Assembly: GCF_020181615.1 (NCBI RefSeq) | Contig: NZ_CP084029.1 | Coordinates: 3,640,800-3,704,799 of the forward strand | Direction: 5' to 3' | DNA length: 64,000 bases | From: [Mycobacterium] crassicus | GTDB lineage: Bacteria > Actinomycetota > Actinomycetes > Mycobacteriales > Mycobacteriaceae | Shown: piece by piece, positions 1 to 8,652 of the stretch | Layout: each line of letters opens with the position of its first letter | How positions within the stretch are numbered: position 1 is the first letter of the stretch | Notes under the pieces: generated by a model | The model's database searches: none | What the model saw: the letters and a program-made list of their open reading frames with translations, nothing else | What the model was told of the DNA's origin: nothing | Made by a program: the position numbers and the translations under genes

Positions 1-2
1 CG

Positions 3-2291
3 GGTATCGCGCGCCCGAGGCCGCCCCAGCAGCAGGGCTGGCCGTCACCTGCTCAACCCGCGCAGTACCCCGACCCGCGTTCGGGTGGGCACCCCGGCGT
101 CGGCCAGCCGGCGCCCTTCCGGCCCGGCCCCGCGCCGTACCAGCCGCAGCACCCCACCCACCAGCAGCCGGCATACCCGGCCCCGGACTCCGCACTGCGG
201 CCCGGCTATCAACCTTCCGCCCGGCCGCCCGTCGAACCTCCCGTCGAGGCGTTCCCGCCGCGGCAGCCGTCCACCCGGATGGCGCCGGTGGCCGCCAAGC
301 CGCCGGAGGCCGGCAACATCGCCACCCGGATGATCGACATCCTGCGGCCCTCCTCCAGTTCGGCGCCGGACGCACCGGCCGGTGCGCTGACCATCGGCCG
401 CTCCACCGACAACGACGTCGTCATCTCCGACGTGCTGGCCTCCCGGCATCACGCGATGCTGATCCCGACCCCGCTGGGCACCGAGATCCGCGACAGCCGA
501 AGCATCAACGGAACCTTCGTCAACGGTGTCCGGATCGGCTCGGCGATCCTGTCCGAAGGTGACCTGGTCACGATCGGCAACGTCGACCTCGAGTTCACCG
601 GCGGCACCCTGCTGCGCCGCACCGAGGTCGCGTCGCGGACCGGAGGGCTTGAAGTTCGGGACATCTGCTTCGACGTCGAGGGCGGCAAGCGACTGCTCAA
701 CAACATCTCGCTGACCGCGCGGCCGGGCACGCTCACCGCGATCATCGGCGGCTCGGGTGCCGGCAAGACGACGCTGTCGCGGCTGATCGCCGGTTACACC
801 AAGCCCACCACCGGCACGGTCACCTTCGAGGGCCACAACATCCACACCGAGTACGCCTCGCTGCGCAGCCGGATCGGGATGGTGCCGCAGGACGACGTGG
901 TGCACCGGCAGCTCACCGTCAACCAGGCGCTGGGCTACGCCGCCGAACTGCGACTGCCGCCGGACAGCACCAAGACCGACCGGGACCGGGCGGTAGCCCA
1001 GGTACTCGAGGAACTCGAGCTGACCAAGCACGCCGACACCCGGGTGGACAAGCTCTCCGGAGGTCAGCGCAAACGCGCCTCGGTGGCCCTGGAACTGCTG
1101 ACCGGGCCGTCGCTGCTGCTGCTGGACGAGCCGACCTCGGGCCTGGACCCGGCACTGGACCGCCAGGTGATGCTGATGCTGCGCGGGCTGGCCGACGCCG
1201 GCCGCGTGGTCATGGTGGTCACCCACTCGGTGTCCTACCTGGATGTCTGCGACCAGATCCTGCTGATCGCCCCCGGCGGCAAGACCGCGTTCTCCGGCCC
1301 GCCCAAAGAGGTGTTCGGGGCGATGGGCGCCGACAACTACGCCGACATCTTCGCCAACGTCGGCGCCGACCCCGACGAGGCCAACCGGCGATTCCTGGAA
1401 CGCGACGGCGGCCATCAGCGCGCAGCCTCCGCGGTCGCCGAGACCCCGCCCGCCGACCTGGGCAGTCCGCCGCCGGAGAGTCTGCGCAAGCAGCTGTCGA
1501 CGATCGCGCGCCGGCAGGTCCGGCTGATCGTCTCCGACCGCGGTTACTCGATCTTCCTGGCGGTGTTGCCGTTTATCGTGGGCTCGTTGTCGCTGACGGT
1601 GAAGGGCAACGGCGGGCTCGGGATGCCGGGGCCCGACGCACCGACCGAGCCGCAGTACATCATGGTGCTGCTGATCATCGGCGCGGTCTTCATGGGCACC
1701 GCCCTGACCATCCGAGATCTGATCGGCGAACGCCCGATCTTCAAACGAGAACAGGCCGTGGGCTTGTCGACGACGGCCTATCTACTGGCCAAGGTCACGG
1801 TCTTCTGCGCGTTCGCCACGGCACAGGGCGCGATCGCCACCATGATCGTGATTGTGGGCAAGGGCGGGCCGACACAGGGCGCCGTCATGTTCGGCAGCGC
1901 CAATTTCGACTTGTTCCTCGCGGTCGCCGGAACCTGTGTGGCCTCGGCGATCCTCGGGCTGGCCATGTCGGCGTTCGCGCAGTCCAACGAGCAGATCATG
2001 CCGATGCTGGTGGTCTCGATCATGTCGCAGCTGGTGCTGGCCGGCGGCATGATCCCGGTGACCGGGCGGGTCGGGCTGTCGCAGGCCGCCTGGGTGACTC
2101 CGGGCCGGTGGGGTTACGCCGCGGGCGCGTCGGCGATCGACTTCAACAAGCTGGTCAACGTGCCGCAGATCCCCAAAGACCACCTCTGGGATCACACCAA
2201 GGGCATCTACCTGCTCGACTTGGCGATGCTGGCGCTGCTGTCGGTGTTCTACACCGTGGTGGTGTGGTGGAAGATCCGGCTCAAGCGCTGA
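3..2291 (+). CDS. FHA-domain ABC exporter, 5' end outside window (Rv1747-like)
   Basis: The frame is open from the window edge, so the gene is cut at its N-terminus. It begins in a Pro/Gln-rich linker (bases 3-270), followed by an FHA domain (about 385-605, with the GRSTDND and SRHHA motifs that bind phospho-Thr). A nucleotide-binding domain follows: Walker A GGSGAGKTT near 748, signature LSGGQRKR near 1057 and Walker B LLLLDEPTSGLD near 1110. The end is an ABC2-type membrane domain of about six hydrophobic segments (about 1550-2275). This order matches M. tuberculosis Rv1747, a half-transporter regulated by Ser/Thr kinase PknF through its FHA domains and linked to export of cell-envelope lipids. 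The FHA-linker-FHA layout of that family suggests one more FHA domain upstream of the window; a kinase neighbour there is possible but not visible. Its stop lies 2 nt from the stop of convergent mfpA. Confidence 0.9.
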   Translation, partial: GIARPRPPQQQGWPSPAQPAQYPDPRSGGHPGVGQPAPFRPGPAPYQPQHPTHQQPAYPAPDSALRPGYQPSARPPVEPPVEAFPPRQPSTRMAPVAAKPPEAGNIATRMIDILRPSSSSAPDAPAGALTIGRSTDNDVVISDVLASRHHAMLIPTPLGTEIRDSRSINGTFVNGVRIGSAILSEGDLVTIGNVDLEFTGGTLLRRTEVASRTGGLEVRDICFDVEGGKRLLNNISLTARPGTLTAIIGGSGAGKTTLSRLIAGYTKPTTGTVTFEGHNIHTEYASLRSRIGMVPQDDVVHRQLTVNQALGYAAELRLPPDSTKTDRDRAVAQVLEELELTKHADTRVDKLSGGQRKRASVALELLTGPSLLLLDEPTSGLDPALDRQVMLMLRGLADAGRVVMVVTHSVSYLDVCDQILLIAPGGKTAFSGPPKEVFGAMGADNYADIFANVGADPDEANRRFLERDGGHQRAASAVAETPPADLGSPPPESLRKQLSTIARRQVRLIVSDRGYSIFLAVLPFIVGSLSLTVKGNGGLGMPGPDAPTEPQYIMVLLIIGAVFMGTALTIRDLIGERPIFKREQAVGLSTTAYLLAKVTVFCAFATAQGAIATMIVIVGKGGPTQGAVMFGSANFDLFLAVAGTCVASAILGLAMSAFAQSNEQIMPMLVVSIMSQLVLAGGMIPVTGRVGLSQAAWVTPGRWGYAAGASAIDFNKLVNVPQIPKDHLWDHTKGIYLLDLAMLALLSVFYTVVVWWKIRLKR

Positions 2292-2293
2292 CC

Positions 2294-2866
2294 TCAGTGC
2301 TCGTCAGGATCGCCGTCGAGGCGCAGCCCGTGGGCGGCCGCGTACGCCATCGCCTGGGCGATGTCGATCCGTGCGCCGATCAGCGACGCGGTGGTCCACA
2401 ACGTCGGGTCGACCCGGGCGCCACGTAGATCCGCCTCGTCGAGCTTGGTGCCGACGGTGCGGGCGCCGGTCAGGTCAGTGCCGCGCAGTTTCGCCTTGCG
2501 CAGGTCGGCCTCGACCAGATTCGCCTCCCGCAGTCGGCAGTCACTCAGGTCGACCGCACGCAGATCGCTGCCGCCCAGCGCGGCCAGCGTGAAGTCCACG
2601 TCTTGCAGGATCAGCGGCCGCATCCGGCACTGGGAGAACAGTGAGCCCAGCATGCTGCACTGGAAGAACTCACTGTGCCACAACGAGGTCCGCTCGAACC
2701 GACAGTTGCGGAAGGCAGATCCGCGGTGCCGCGACTCGGCGAAATTGACACCGCTGAAGTCACATTCGTCGAACACCACCCGCTCGGTGCGAAGCCGTGA
2801 GAAGTCCTCGTCGCGGAAGTCGTGGCCGACAAATTCCCGGTCGGTCCACTGCGGCGCATCGCTCAA
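2294..2866 (-). CDS. mfpA: Pentapeptide-repeat gyrase-protection protein MfpA
   Basis: The protein has 190 residues, against about 183 for M. tuberculosis MfpA (Rv3361c), and is built almost entirely of pentapeptide repeats of the A(D/N)LXX type, for example ADLRKAKLRGTDL and ANLVEADLR. MfpA folds as a right-handed quadrilateral beta helix that mimics DNA, binds DNA gyrase and lowers fluoroquinolone susceptibility. Conserved stretches shared with the M. tuberculosis protein include FRDEDFSRL, ECDFSGVN and VDFTLAALGG. Its ATG overlaps the stop of mfpB (ATGA), so it is the last gene of a five-gene translationally coupled conservon. Assignment is firm; gyrase binding is from family knowledge. 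Confidence 0.95.
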   Translation of the reverse strand: MSDAPQWTDREFVGHDFRDEDFSRLRTERVVFDECDFSGVNFAESRHRGSAFRNCRFERTSLWHSEFFQCSMLGSLFSQCRMRPLILQDVDFTLAALGGSDLRAVDLSDCRLREANLVEADLRKAKLRGTDLTGARTVGTKLDEADLRGARVDPTLWTTASLIGARIDIAQAMAYAAAHGLRLDGDPDEH

Positions 2867-3453
2867 CCGTGTGAGGCCAGGCTGGCCAGCGCGTACTCGC
2901 TGATCGCGATCAGCGCGTCCCGGGCCGAGTGGCGGTCGCGCGCATCGACGGTGATCACCGGGATGTGCTCCGGCAGCGCCAGTGCCTTGCGCACCGCGGC
3001 GGCGGGATAGCGTGGTGCACCGTCGAATTCGTTGATCGCGATCAGAAACGGCAGGTTGCGGTGTTCGAAGAAGTCGACCGCGGCGAAGCTGTCCTGCAGC
3101 CGGCGGCAGTCCGCCAGGATGATCGCACCGATCGCTCCGCGCACCAGGTCATCCCACATGAACCAGAAGCGCCGCTGGCCCGGCGTACCGAACAGGTAGA
3201 GCACCAGGTCGTCGGCCAGGGTGATGCGACCGAAGTCCATCGCCACCGTGGTGGTCCGCTTGTCGGGGGTCCCGTCCAATGTGTCGACGGCCGCCGAGGC
3301 GTCGGTGACCAACGCCTCGGTGCGCAGCGGCATGATCTCCGAGACCGTGCCGACGAATGTGGTCTTGCCGACCCCGAACCCGCCCGCGATGACGATCTTC
3401 GTCGACGCTGGATCCTTGGCGCCGCCCGGCCTATCCAAGCGCTCGTAGGCCAC
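2863..3453 (-). CDS. mfpB: Conservon Ras-like GTPase MfpB
   Basis: A 196-residue small GTPase of the Roc/CvnD type. The P-loop GGFGVGKT is at residues 24-31; the switch II region reads FGTPGQRRFWFMWDDL, and the base-specificity motif is NEFD instead of NKxD. Homologue of Rv3362c (MfpB), reported to act with MfpA at DNA gyrase. The N-terminal residues before the P-loop are hydrophilic and there is no membrane segment, so it is cytoplasmic or peripherally attached. It overlaps the DUF742 gene upstream by about 20 nt and mfpA downstream by 4 nt. In conservons this GTPase is thought to signal with the roadblock and kinase-like partners encoded upstream. Confidence 0.92.
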   Translation of the reverse strand: MAYERLDRPGGAKDPASTKIVIAGGFGVGKTTFVGTVSEIMPLRTEALVTDASAAVDTLDGTPDKRTTTVAMDFGRITLADDLVLYLFGTPGQRRFWFMWDDLVRGAIGAIILADCRRLQDSFAAVDFFEHRNLPFLIAINEFDGAPRYPAAAVRKALALPEHIPVITVDARDRHSARDALIAISEYALASLASHG

Positions 3454-3808
3454 GGAGCGTCCTTCCTATCAGTTCACGGCGTTCATCCCCGGTGGACGAC
3501 TCTGTCAGCGTGGGGCGCACCCGAAGGTATCCCGAGGCGACCAGATCACCCACCAGGACGCGCGCAACGCCCAGCGGCAGGTCCAGCCGGGCGGAGATCT
3601 CGGCGACCGACGGGCCCGCCTGACACAGTTCGACGATCAGGCCGCGCGGGTCGCTGACCGGCCACTGATTCGGGTGCGCCCGCCGTTCGGTCTGCACCGG
3701 AGCTTCCAGCGGCAGACTCACATCGGTGTGGGTCCGGCCGGCGGTCAGCGTGTACGGCCGAACCAGGTTGGCCTCAGTTTCCGGATGTTCGGGAGTGCCC
3801 ATCACCAT
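3431..3808 (-). CDS. Conservon DUF742 protein
   Basis: A 125-residue protein of the DUF742 family, equivalent to Rv3363c. The N-terminal third is polar and holds the family motif NLVRPYTLTAGRT. The C-terminal half (PRGLIVELCQAG through VLVGDLVASGYLRV) has the pattern of a winged helix, ending in GYLRVRPTL. The family is the CvnC component of actinobacterial conservons and its biochemical role is not settled. Two in-frame ATG codons lie close together (3808 and 3802); the first is used here. It lies 11 nt downstream of the roadblock gene and overlaps mfpB, so all five genes are very likely co-transcribed. Confidence 0.9.
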   Translation of the reverse strand: MVMGTPEHPETEANLVRPYTLTAGRTHTDVSLPLEAPVQTERRAHPNQWPVSDPRGLIVELCQAGPSVAEISARLDLPLGVARVLVGDLVASGYLRVRPTLTESSTGDERRELIGRTLRGLRALG

Positions 3809-3819
3809 TCACCGGCGCC

Positions 3820-4263
3820 TCACTGTCGGCCGCCCGGAGCCGACGCCGACCGGCGTGATGACTGCACCACCGAGCCCACCCGTTCCACCAGAACCGCCAT
3901 CTCGTAGCCGATCTGGCCGATATCGCAGGAGGAACTCGCCAGCGTCGCCAGTTGCGAGCCGTCGCCGACGCGCATGAGCAGCAGATAGCCGTGCTCCATC
4001 TCCACCACCGACTGCAGCACCCGGCCGCCCTCGAACAACTGCGCGGCCCCCGATGCCAGGCTGGCCAATCCGGACGCCACCGCGGCCAGCTGGTCGGCTC
4101 GTTCCCTGGGCAGGTGTTCGCTGGCCGCGACCGTCAAACCGTCGACCGACACCAGCACCGCGTGCGAGACCCCCGGCACCTCGCGGGCGAAGTTGGACAC
4201 CAGCCAGTCCAGCGAACCCTCGGGGGCACGCCGCTGTTCACTGTGATCGATTGGGAAAGTCAT
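3820..4263 (-). CDS. Roadblock/LC7-domain conservon protein
   Basis: A 147-residue Roadblock/LC7 domain protein, equivalent to Rv3364c (about 130 residues). The core reads [15 protein letters not shown], then [21 protein letters not shown], then [12 protein letters not shown], the usual alpha-beta-beta-alpha pattern of this fold. Roadblock proteins dimerise and act as scaffolds or activators for small GTPases, here presumably MfpB. The start ATG overlaps the stop of the sensor kinase gene (ATGA), which fixes the start. The tail after residue 120 is Ser/Arg rich and looks disordered. Confidence 0.92.
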   Translation of the reverse strand: MTFPIDHSEQRRAPEGSLDWLVSNFAREVPGVSHAVLVSVDGLTVAASEHLPRERADQLAAVASGLASLASGAAQLFEGGRVLQSVVEMEHGYLLLMRVGDGSQLATLASSSCDIGQIGYEMAVLVERVGSVVQSSRRSASAPGGRQ

Positions 4264-7190
4264 TGCTGATCGGGTCCCTGGTCGGTGTTGAGGCCAGTCT
4301 CGAGGGCGTTGTCCCGGGCGTGCGATCTCGCCGCCTGCACGCCGCCGAAATGGCTACTGATCGAGGCGCGGATAGCCGCGGGATCCCGTTCCGGTGCCTC
4401 ATGGGCCGGCCGGTGGGGTACGCCGTTGGATGCTACCGGTTCGTCGGTGCCGCTATGACGGTGCGGCGGGGTATCCGGATCCTCGCCCTCCGGTGCGCGG
4501 TCGGGTTCGGCCGAGCCCGGAACCAGCCGGGCGCCGGGCTCGCGAACCGGCAGGCCGTGCTCGGTGTGGGCGACCACCGGCACATTCTCCGCCTCCGCGG
4601 CGACCGACCAGCCACGGTCCCACACCGACTGCCAATCCAGGTCGGCGCGCAGTCCCGGCTCGTTGGGGTCGTTGCCCACCGACTCCGAGAGCATCCGTTG
4701 GTAGATCGTGTCGGTGTCGGGACCGGTGTCGGGCTCGGTGTCGGGCTCGGGCTCGCTGGGCGCGCCGCCGAGTCGCGTACGCGCCGTGAAGAACGCCGAA
4801 GTGTCGGCCGGAGAAGTGGTCCCGGTGGCCCACTCCGCGTAACGATCCGGCTCGGCGGCGGGTTCTTCGACTTCTTCGGCGTGGCCCGCGACATGCTCCT
4901 CGGCCTCCCACCACGGCTGCGGCAGATCGCGGCGCACCCGTTCGGCGCCGGTGTCGGTCCCAGGGGACGCGGACTGCACCGGCTGTTCGGCGGGCATTCC
5001 GGTGATGCCGCTGGAACCCGGGGTGCGCCGCGGCAGCAGCGAGACGACAGGGCCGGGCTCGGCGGCGTCAGGATGCTCGTACGGGTCGTATTCGATGTAT
5101 TGCTCATGCTGGTCGTATTGCTCGGGCTGCTCGTACTGGCCGTACTCCCCGGCCTGCTCGTACTGGCCATATTGCTCGGGCTGCTCGTACTGGCCGTACT
5201 CCCCGGCCTGCTCGTACTGGCCATATTGCTCGGGCTGCTCGTACTGGGCGTAGAGCTGGACCGGCGGTGGTATCGGCGCGGATTCCTCGACTGCCCGGTC
5301 GATCAGCAGGTGCGACGGCAGATAGATCTCGGCGGTGATGCCGCGCGACCCCTGCGACGCCGGGAACAGCCGGACCTCGATCCCGTGCCGGTGCGCCAGC
5401 CGGGAGATCACGAACAGCCCCATGTGCCGGGCGTTCTCCGGGCTGAACTCGCCGCCGGCCGCCAGCCGCATGTTGGCCATCCGAAGATCGGCGTCGGTCA
5501 TCCCCAACCCGACGTCGACGACCTCGACCACCACCCCGCCGTCGTTCTCGAAACCCGCGACCACCCGCACCGACTCCGTCGGCGCCGAATAGCGCAGGGC
5601 GTTGTCGATCAACTCGGCCAGCAGATGGATACAGTCCGCCGCGGCCGAGCCGATCACCATGATGTCGGGCACCAGGACGGTCTGCACCCGGTGGTAGCCC
5701 TCCACCTCCGATGCGGCCGCACTGATCAGCGTCGCCAGCGGAGTCGACCGGCCCCGCTCATGCGGCACCCGCGCCCCGGCCAGCACCAGCAGGTTCGCGC
5801 CGTTGCGCCGCATCCGAGCGGCCAGGTGGTCCAGACGGAACAGGCTCTCCAGCCGGTCCGGGTCGTCCTCGTTGCGCTCGAGGCGGTCGATGAGCGCCAG
5901 CTGCTGGTCGACCAGGGACCGGTTGCGTCGCGACATCGTCTCGAACATCTCGTTGACCAGCCGCCGCAGCCGGGCCTCGTCGCCGGCCAACAGCAGTGCC
6001 TGCGCATGCAGCTCGTCGACGGCGTGGGCGACCTGGCCGACCTCCTCGGTGGTGTAGACCGGCAGCGGGTCGGGCTCGCGTTCGTCGCCGGCGCGCACCC
6101 GGGCGATCTCGTGCTCGAGATCGGTGTGAGCGACCTGCAACGCGCTGTCGCGCAGGGTGCGCAGCGGCCGCACCAGCGAGCGCGCCACCAACCAGACCAC
6201 CAACAGCGTGACGATGAAACCGGCCAGCACCAGCATGATGTCGCGGGTGGCCGCGGCGCGCCGGTCCGCGGCGCGGTCCTCCACCGCCTTCGTCACCGCC
6301 CCGGTGTTCTCGCTGATCACTCGCGCGGCAATCTGATCGGTGATGCGGATCGACTCGCGCAGCACCGGATTGTCGGGCAGCACCTGCTCCGGGTCGGACA
6401 TGATCGTCAGCCGAGTCACCAGCTGCTGCTGCAGACTCTTGGCGTCCGGGGAGTCGACGCCGAGCACCTCGCTCATTCCGAACAGCGTCGACGGCTCGGT
6501 GCCGGCCAGGGTCATCATCGAGGTACGCAGCTCGGGGTCGGGAAGCTCCCCGCCCCGATTGACCAGCAGCTCCTGCATCATCATTTGGCCGCGTGCGCCG
6601 ACCGCACGACTCAAGCCCTGGGTCTGCGCCCGGATCCGCTCACTGTCCAGCCGGACCGACCCGACGATGGCGTCCTCTGCGGTCAGCAGGATCGGCGCAT
6701 AACCGGTCACCTCGTCGCGCAGACCGACTCCGGTGGTCGACACCAGATCCAGCAATCCCTGGCCGCGCTCGATCAGCGTGCCCACCCCGGACCGCACATC
6801 GGTCGCAAGGTCGGTGTGCGTCAGCCGCGACTGCAGCTCGAACTTGCGGTTCTCGAAGTTCTTCCGGGAGCCCTCGGTGTCGCCGTCGGACGAGACGGCC
6901 ACCAGCGCGTCGCCCAGGGCTGACATGTAATTGGTGATCGCCGGGACCATCTCGGTGCGGTCGGCGACCAGCCGAAGCCGGTTGGCCTCGGTGAGTGCAC
7001 TGGAAACCCGCAGCCCACCGAAGAGCCCGGCCAGCACCATCGGCAGCAGCGCGATCGCCAGCACCTTCCACCGCACCGGCCAGTTGCGCACCGACCATCG
7101 CGGCGGGCGTTTGACCGCCGCCGCGTCCGACTCTTCGTCACGGTCATCTGGGGCCGAGTCCACCCCGTCCGGGTGGTCGAAGAGTGTCAC
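4260..7190 (-). CDS. Conservon sensor histidine-kinase-like protein (Rv3365c-like)
   Basis: A 976-residue membrane protein with a cytoplasmic N-terminus, TM1 at about residues 42-60, an extracytoplasmic sensor region of about 255 residues, TM2 at about 318-338 and a HAMP-like segment. A DHp-like helix with His455 (in [10 protein letters not shown]) and a HATPase domain follow: N box [12 protein letters not shown] near 526, G1 VVDVGLGM and G2 [13 protein letters not shown]. The remaining 350 residues are acidic and low in complexity and include an 18-residue tandem repeat rich in Gln, Tyr and Glu. It heads the conservon ending in mfpA and is the likely input module. M. tuberculosis Rv3365c is about 876 residues; the extra length lies in the C-terminal tail. 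No response regulator is next to it, as usual for conservons. Confidence 0.9.
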   Translation of the reverse strand: MTLFDHPDGVDSAPDDRDEESDAAAVKRPPRWSVRNWPVRWKVLAIALLPMVLAGLFGGLRVSSALTEANRLRLVADRTEMVPAITNYMSALGDALVAVSSDGDTEGSRKNFENRKFELQSRLTHTDLATDVRSGVGTLIERGQGLLDLVSTTGVGLRDEVTGYAPILLTAEDAIVGSVRLDSERIRAQTQGLSRAVGARGQMMMQELLVNRGGELPDPELRTSMMTLAGTEPSTLFGMSEVLGVDSPDAKSLQQQLVTRLTIMSDPEQVLPDNPVLRESIRITDQIAARVISENTGAVTKAVEDRAADRRAAATRDIMLVLAGFIVTLLVVWLVARSLVRPLRTLRDSALQVAHTDLEHEIARVRAGDEREPDPLPVYTTEEVGQVAHAVDELHAQALLLAGDEARLRRLVNEMFETMSRRNRSLVDQQLALIDRLERNEDDPDRLESLFRLDHLAARMRRNGANLLVLAGARVPHERGRSTPLATLISAAASEVEGYHRVQTVLVPDIMVIGSAAADCIHLLAELIDNALRYSAPTESVRVVAGFENDGGVVVEVVDVGLGMTDADLRMANMRLAAGGEFSPENARHMGLFVISRLAHRHGIEVRLFPASQGSRGITAEIYLPSHLLIDRAVEESAPIPPPVQLYAQYEQPEQYGQYEQAGEYGQYEQPEQYGQYEQAGEYGQYEQPEQYDQHEQYIEYDPYEHPDAAEPGPVVSLLPRRTPGSSGITGMPAEQPVQSASPGTDTGAERVRRDLPQPWWEAEEHVAGHAEEVEEPAAEPDRYAEWATGTTSPADTSAFFTARTRLGGAPSEPEPDTEPDTGPDTDTIYQRMLSESVGNDPNEPGLRADLDWQSVWDRGWSVAAEAENVPVVAHTEHGLPVREPGARLVPGSAEPDRAPEGEDPDTPPHRHSGTDEPVASNGVPHRPAHEAPERDPAAIRASISSHFGGVQAARSHARDNALETGLNTDQGPDQQ
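5118..5249 (-). repeat. 54-bp in-frame tandem repeat in the conservon kinase tail
   Basis: Two complete 54-bp units and about half of a third, starting at 5118, 5172 and 5226, nearly identical at the DNA level. Each encodes 18 residues of the pattern [18 protein letters not shown]. The unit is itself a doubled Tyr/Gln/Glu nonapeptide. It lies in the disordered C-terminal tail of the kinase, and copy number should vary easily by slippage without breaking the frame. Confidence 0.9.
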
Positions 7191-7436
7191 CGGTCGGCGG
7201 CCGGCTCACCGACCGCTCGGCTGAATTTCACCGTTTGCGCCTCATTCATCGGATTTCCGGGACACCGCAACCCGCTTTGCAGGTGGCGTGATCAGGGGCA
7301 TAGCAATTCGACGAGTATGCCAGTCCGTCGCAGGCCTGACCAGAATTTTTACTGAACAGAACACGTTCCGAGACCTGCGCGTGTCTTGGTGAACTCCGGT
7401 CGAGCAAACGGTGCACCGGGCTGTCATCATCGACAG

Positions 7437-7910
7437 ATGATCCGGGTGCTGTTCTTCTCACCCCGCATTCCACCCAATACCGGCAACGCGATCCGGATGG
7501 TTGCGGCCACCGGCGCGGAACTGCATCTGGTGGAGCCCATGGGCTTTGATCTGTCCGAGCCGAAGCTGCGACGAGCCGGATTGGACTATCACGACCTGGC
7601 CTGGGTGCGGGTGCACTCGTCACTGCCTGCGGCGTGGGAGGCCCTGGGCTTATCGAGTGGGGCCAGGGTGTTCGCGTTCACCGCTCACGGGGGCACCCCG
7701 TACCACGAGGTGCGCTACTCTCCCGGCGATGTGCTGATGTTCGGCCCCGAACCCACCGGGCTGGATGAGGAGACGCTCGCCGACCCGCACATCACCGCGC
7801 AGGTGCGCATCCCGATGCTGGCCGGGCGGCGGTCACTGAACCTGTCGAACGCCGCCGCGGTCGCGGTCTACGAGGCGTGGCGCCAGCACGGATTCGCCGG
7901 CGGGGTGTAG
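7437..7910 (+). CDS. trmL: SpoU/TrmL-family tRNA 2'-O-methyltransferase
   Basis: A 157-residue SPOUT-class RNA methyltransferase, equivalent to Rv3366 (spoU). The three knot motifs are all present: FFSPRIPPNTGNAIRM near the N-terminus, LMFGPEPTGL in the middle and IPMLAGRRSLNLSNAAAVAVYEA at the C-terminus, the latter two forming the S-adenosylmethionine-binding trefoil knot. TrmL methylates the 2'-OH of position 34 in certain tRNA-Leu species; the exact target in mycobacteria is inferred. The ATG at 7437 begins the conserved core; an earlier in-frame start at 7386 would add 17 residues not expected in the family. It is divergent from the conservon with a 246-bp intergenic region. Confidence 0.9.
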   Translation: MIRVLFFSPRIPPNTGNAIRMVAATGAELHLVEPMGFDLSEPKLRRAGLDYHDLAWVRVHSSLPAAWEALGLSSGARVFAFTAHGGTPYHEVRYSPGDVLMFGPEPTGLDEETLADPHITAQVRIPMLAGRRSLNLSNAAAVAVYEAWRQHGFAGGV

Positions 7911-8143
7911 GGATCTGAACAGCGCCGCAGGTCGGTGGTGCTGTGCCCGCCCGTGAACAGCTGCAACGCAACGACTTCACGAGGAAGGCTCACGCGGACA
8001 GCGGCGACGAGACGTCGCCCGGCACTGCGTAGTCCGAGCGCCATCACTGGCGGGGCCGAGAGTTCCGCCACCAACTCGTCCAGGGACTGCGTCAACGGCA
8101 CTTGCCGACACTCGGCCACACCATGTACCGTTCGATCAATACC
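7911..8143. other. Intergenic region between trmL and the copper-type cassette
   Basis: About 230 bp with no convincing gene. Open frames cross it on both strands but lack recognisable motifs and a plausible ribosome-binding site. The right end holds a reasonable promoter for the downstream cassette: TTGCCG at 8102-8107 and TACCGT at 8126-8131 with an 18-bp spacer, placing transcription start near 8138, just before the dyad operator. Confidence 0.5.
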
Positions 8144-8162
8144 CATACCCCCTATGGGTATG
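8144..8162 (+). promoter_or_regulatory. RicR-type copper operator
   Basis: A perfect dyad CATACCC-N5-GGGTATG. Its core is TACCC-N5-GGGTA (8146-8160), the palindrome described for the copper-sensing repressor RicR of M. tuberculosis, also similar to CsoR-family sites. A further TACCC half-site lies directly upstream at 8140-8144. With a promoter at 8102-8131 the dyad would cover roughly +7 to +25, a classical repression position. It is 93 bp upstream of a gene for a Met/His-rich protein, which supports a copper role. Confidence 0.75.
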
Positions 8163-8254
8163 TATCGAAAGCAGTTCGCGCTGCCAGTGCAACACCTGAT
8201 GCGCCAGGCCGTTAAGCCCCGAACCGTACGAACCACGCCCCCGAAAGGAACATG

Positions 8255-8635
8255 ATGGGAATCTTCCGCACAGTCGGCACCAAGATCGGCGAGCACAAGC
8301 GCCGGGTTGCCGGCGTCTTGGCCTTCACCGGCATCGCGGTGGCAGTTTTCGTCGCCGGAGCCTGGGCCGGGTCCTCCGGAGCGCTCACCCTGGGCCCGAC
8401 CCCGGCCGTGGTGTCCCACGCCACGCATTCGCCCGCGACCAACGGCCATGAGTCCGATGGCTCGTGCTGCGACAAGCCGATGCCCCGTGGCGAGATGCCC
8501 GCCGGCGAGATGGGCCCGAACATGAAGAAGCACGATGAGATGCGCCACGGCAAGATGGGGCCGGGCAAGTCCATGGGGCCGGGCAAGCCCATGCACAAAT
8601 CGGACAAAAATGCTGCAGCAAGCCATGATTCGTAA
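8255..8635 (+). CDS. Membrane-anchored Met/His-rich putative copper-binding protein
   Basis: A 126-residue protein. A basic N-terminus (TKIGEHKRR) leads into one hydrophobic segment (about residues 18-42), then about 80 hydrophilic residues likely outside the membrane. That tail holds roughly eight Met and seven His, a Cys-Cys pair (SCCDK) and repeated motifs such as GEMPAGEMGP and KMGPGKSMGPGKPM. Such Met/His spacing is typical of extracytoplasmic Cu(I)/Ag(I)-binding proteins. There is no lipobox, so a signal anchor is likeliest. ATG 8255 is chosen over 8252 because AAAGGA (8244-8249) is better spaced. I do not recognise a named family; copper handling is inferred from composition and the RicR-type operator. 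Confidence 0.75.
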   Translation: MGIFRTVGTKIGEHKRRVAGVLAFTGIAVAVFVAGAWAGSSGALTLGPTPAVVSHATHSPATNGHESDGSCCDKPMPRGEMPAGEMGPNMKKHDEMRHGKMGPGKSMGPGKPMHKSDKNAAASHDS

Positions 8636-8652
8636 TCGGGAAGCGAGTCATC

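Noticed and set aside
5118..5249. Regular repeats considered as a CRISPR array
   Set aside because: The units are contiguous with no spacers and in frame within a protein.
4053..6923. A 956-codon plus-strand open frame opposite the conservon kinase
   Set aside because: High G+C leaves the antisense frame free of stops; the minus-strand protein has clear kinase domains and the plus-strand product has none.
7868..8626. A 252-codon minus-strand frame across the copper-type cassette and its leader
   Set aside because: It lies antisense to the Met/His-rich gene and covers its operator; the only repetitive features are mirror images of the plus-strand gene.
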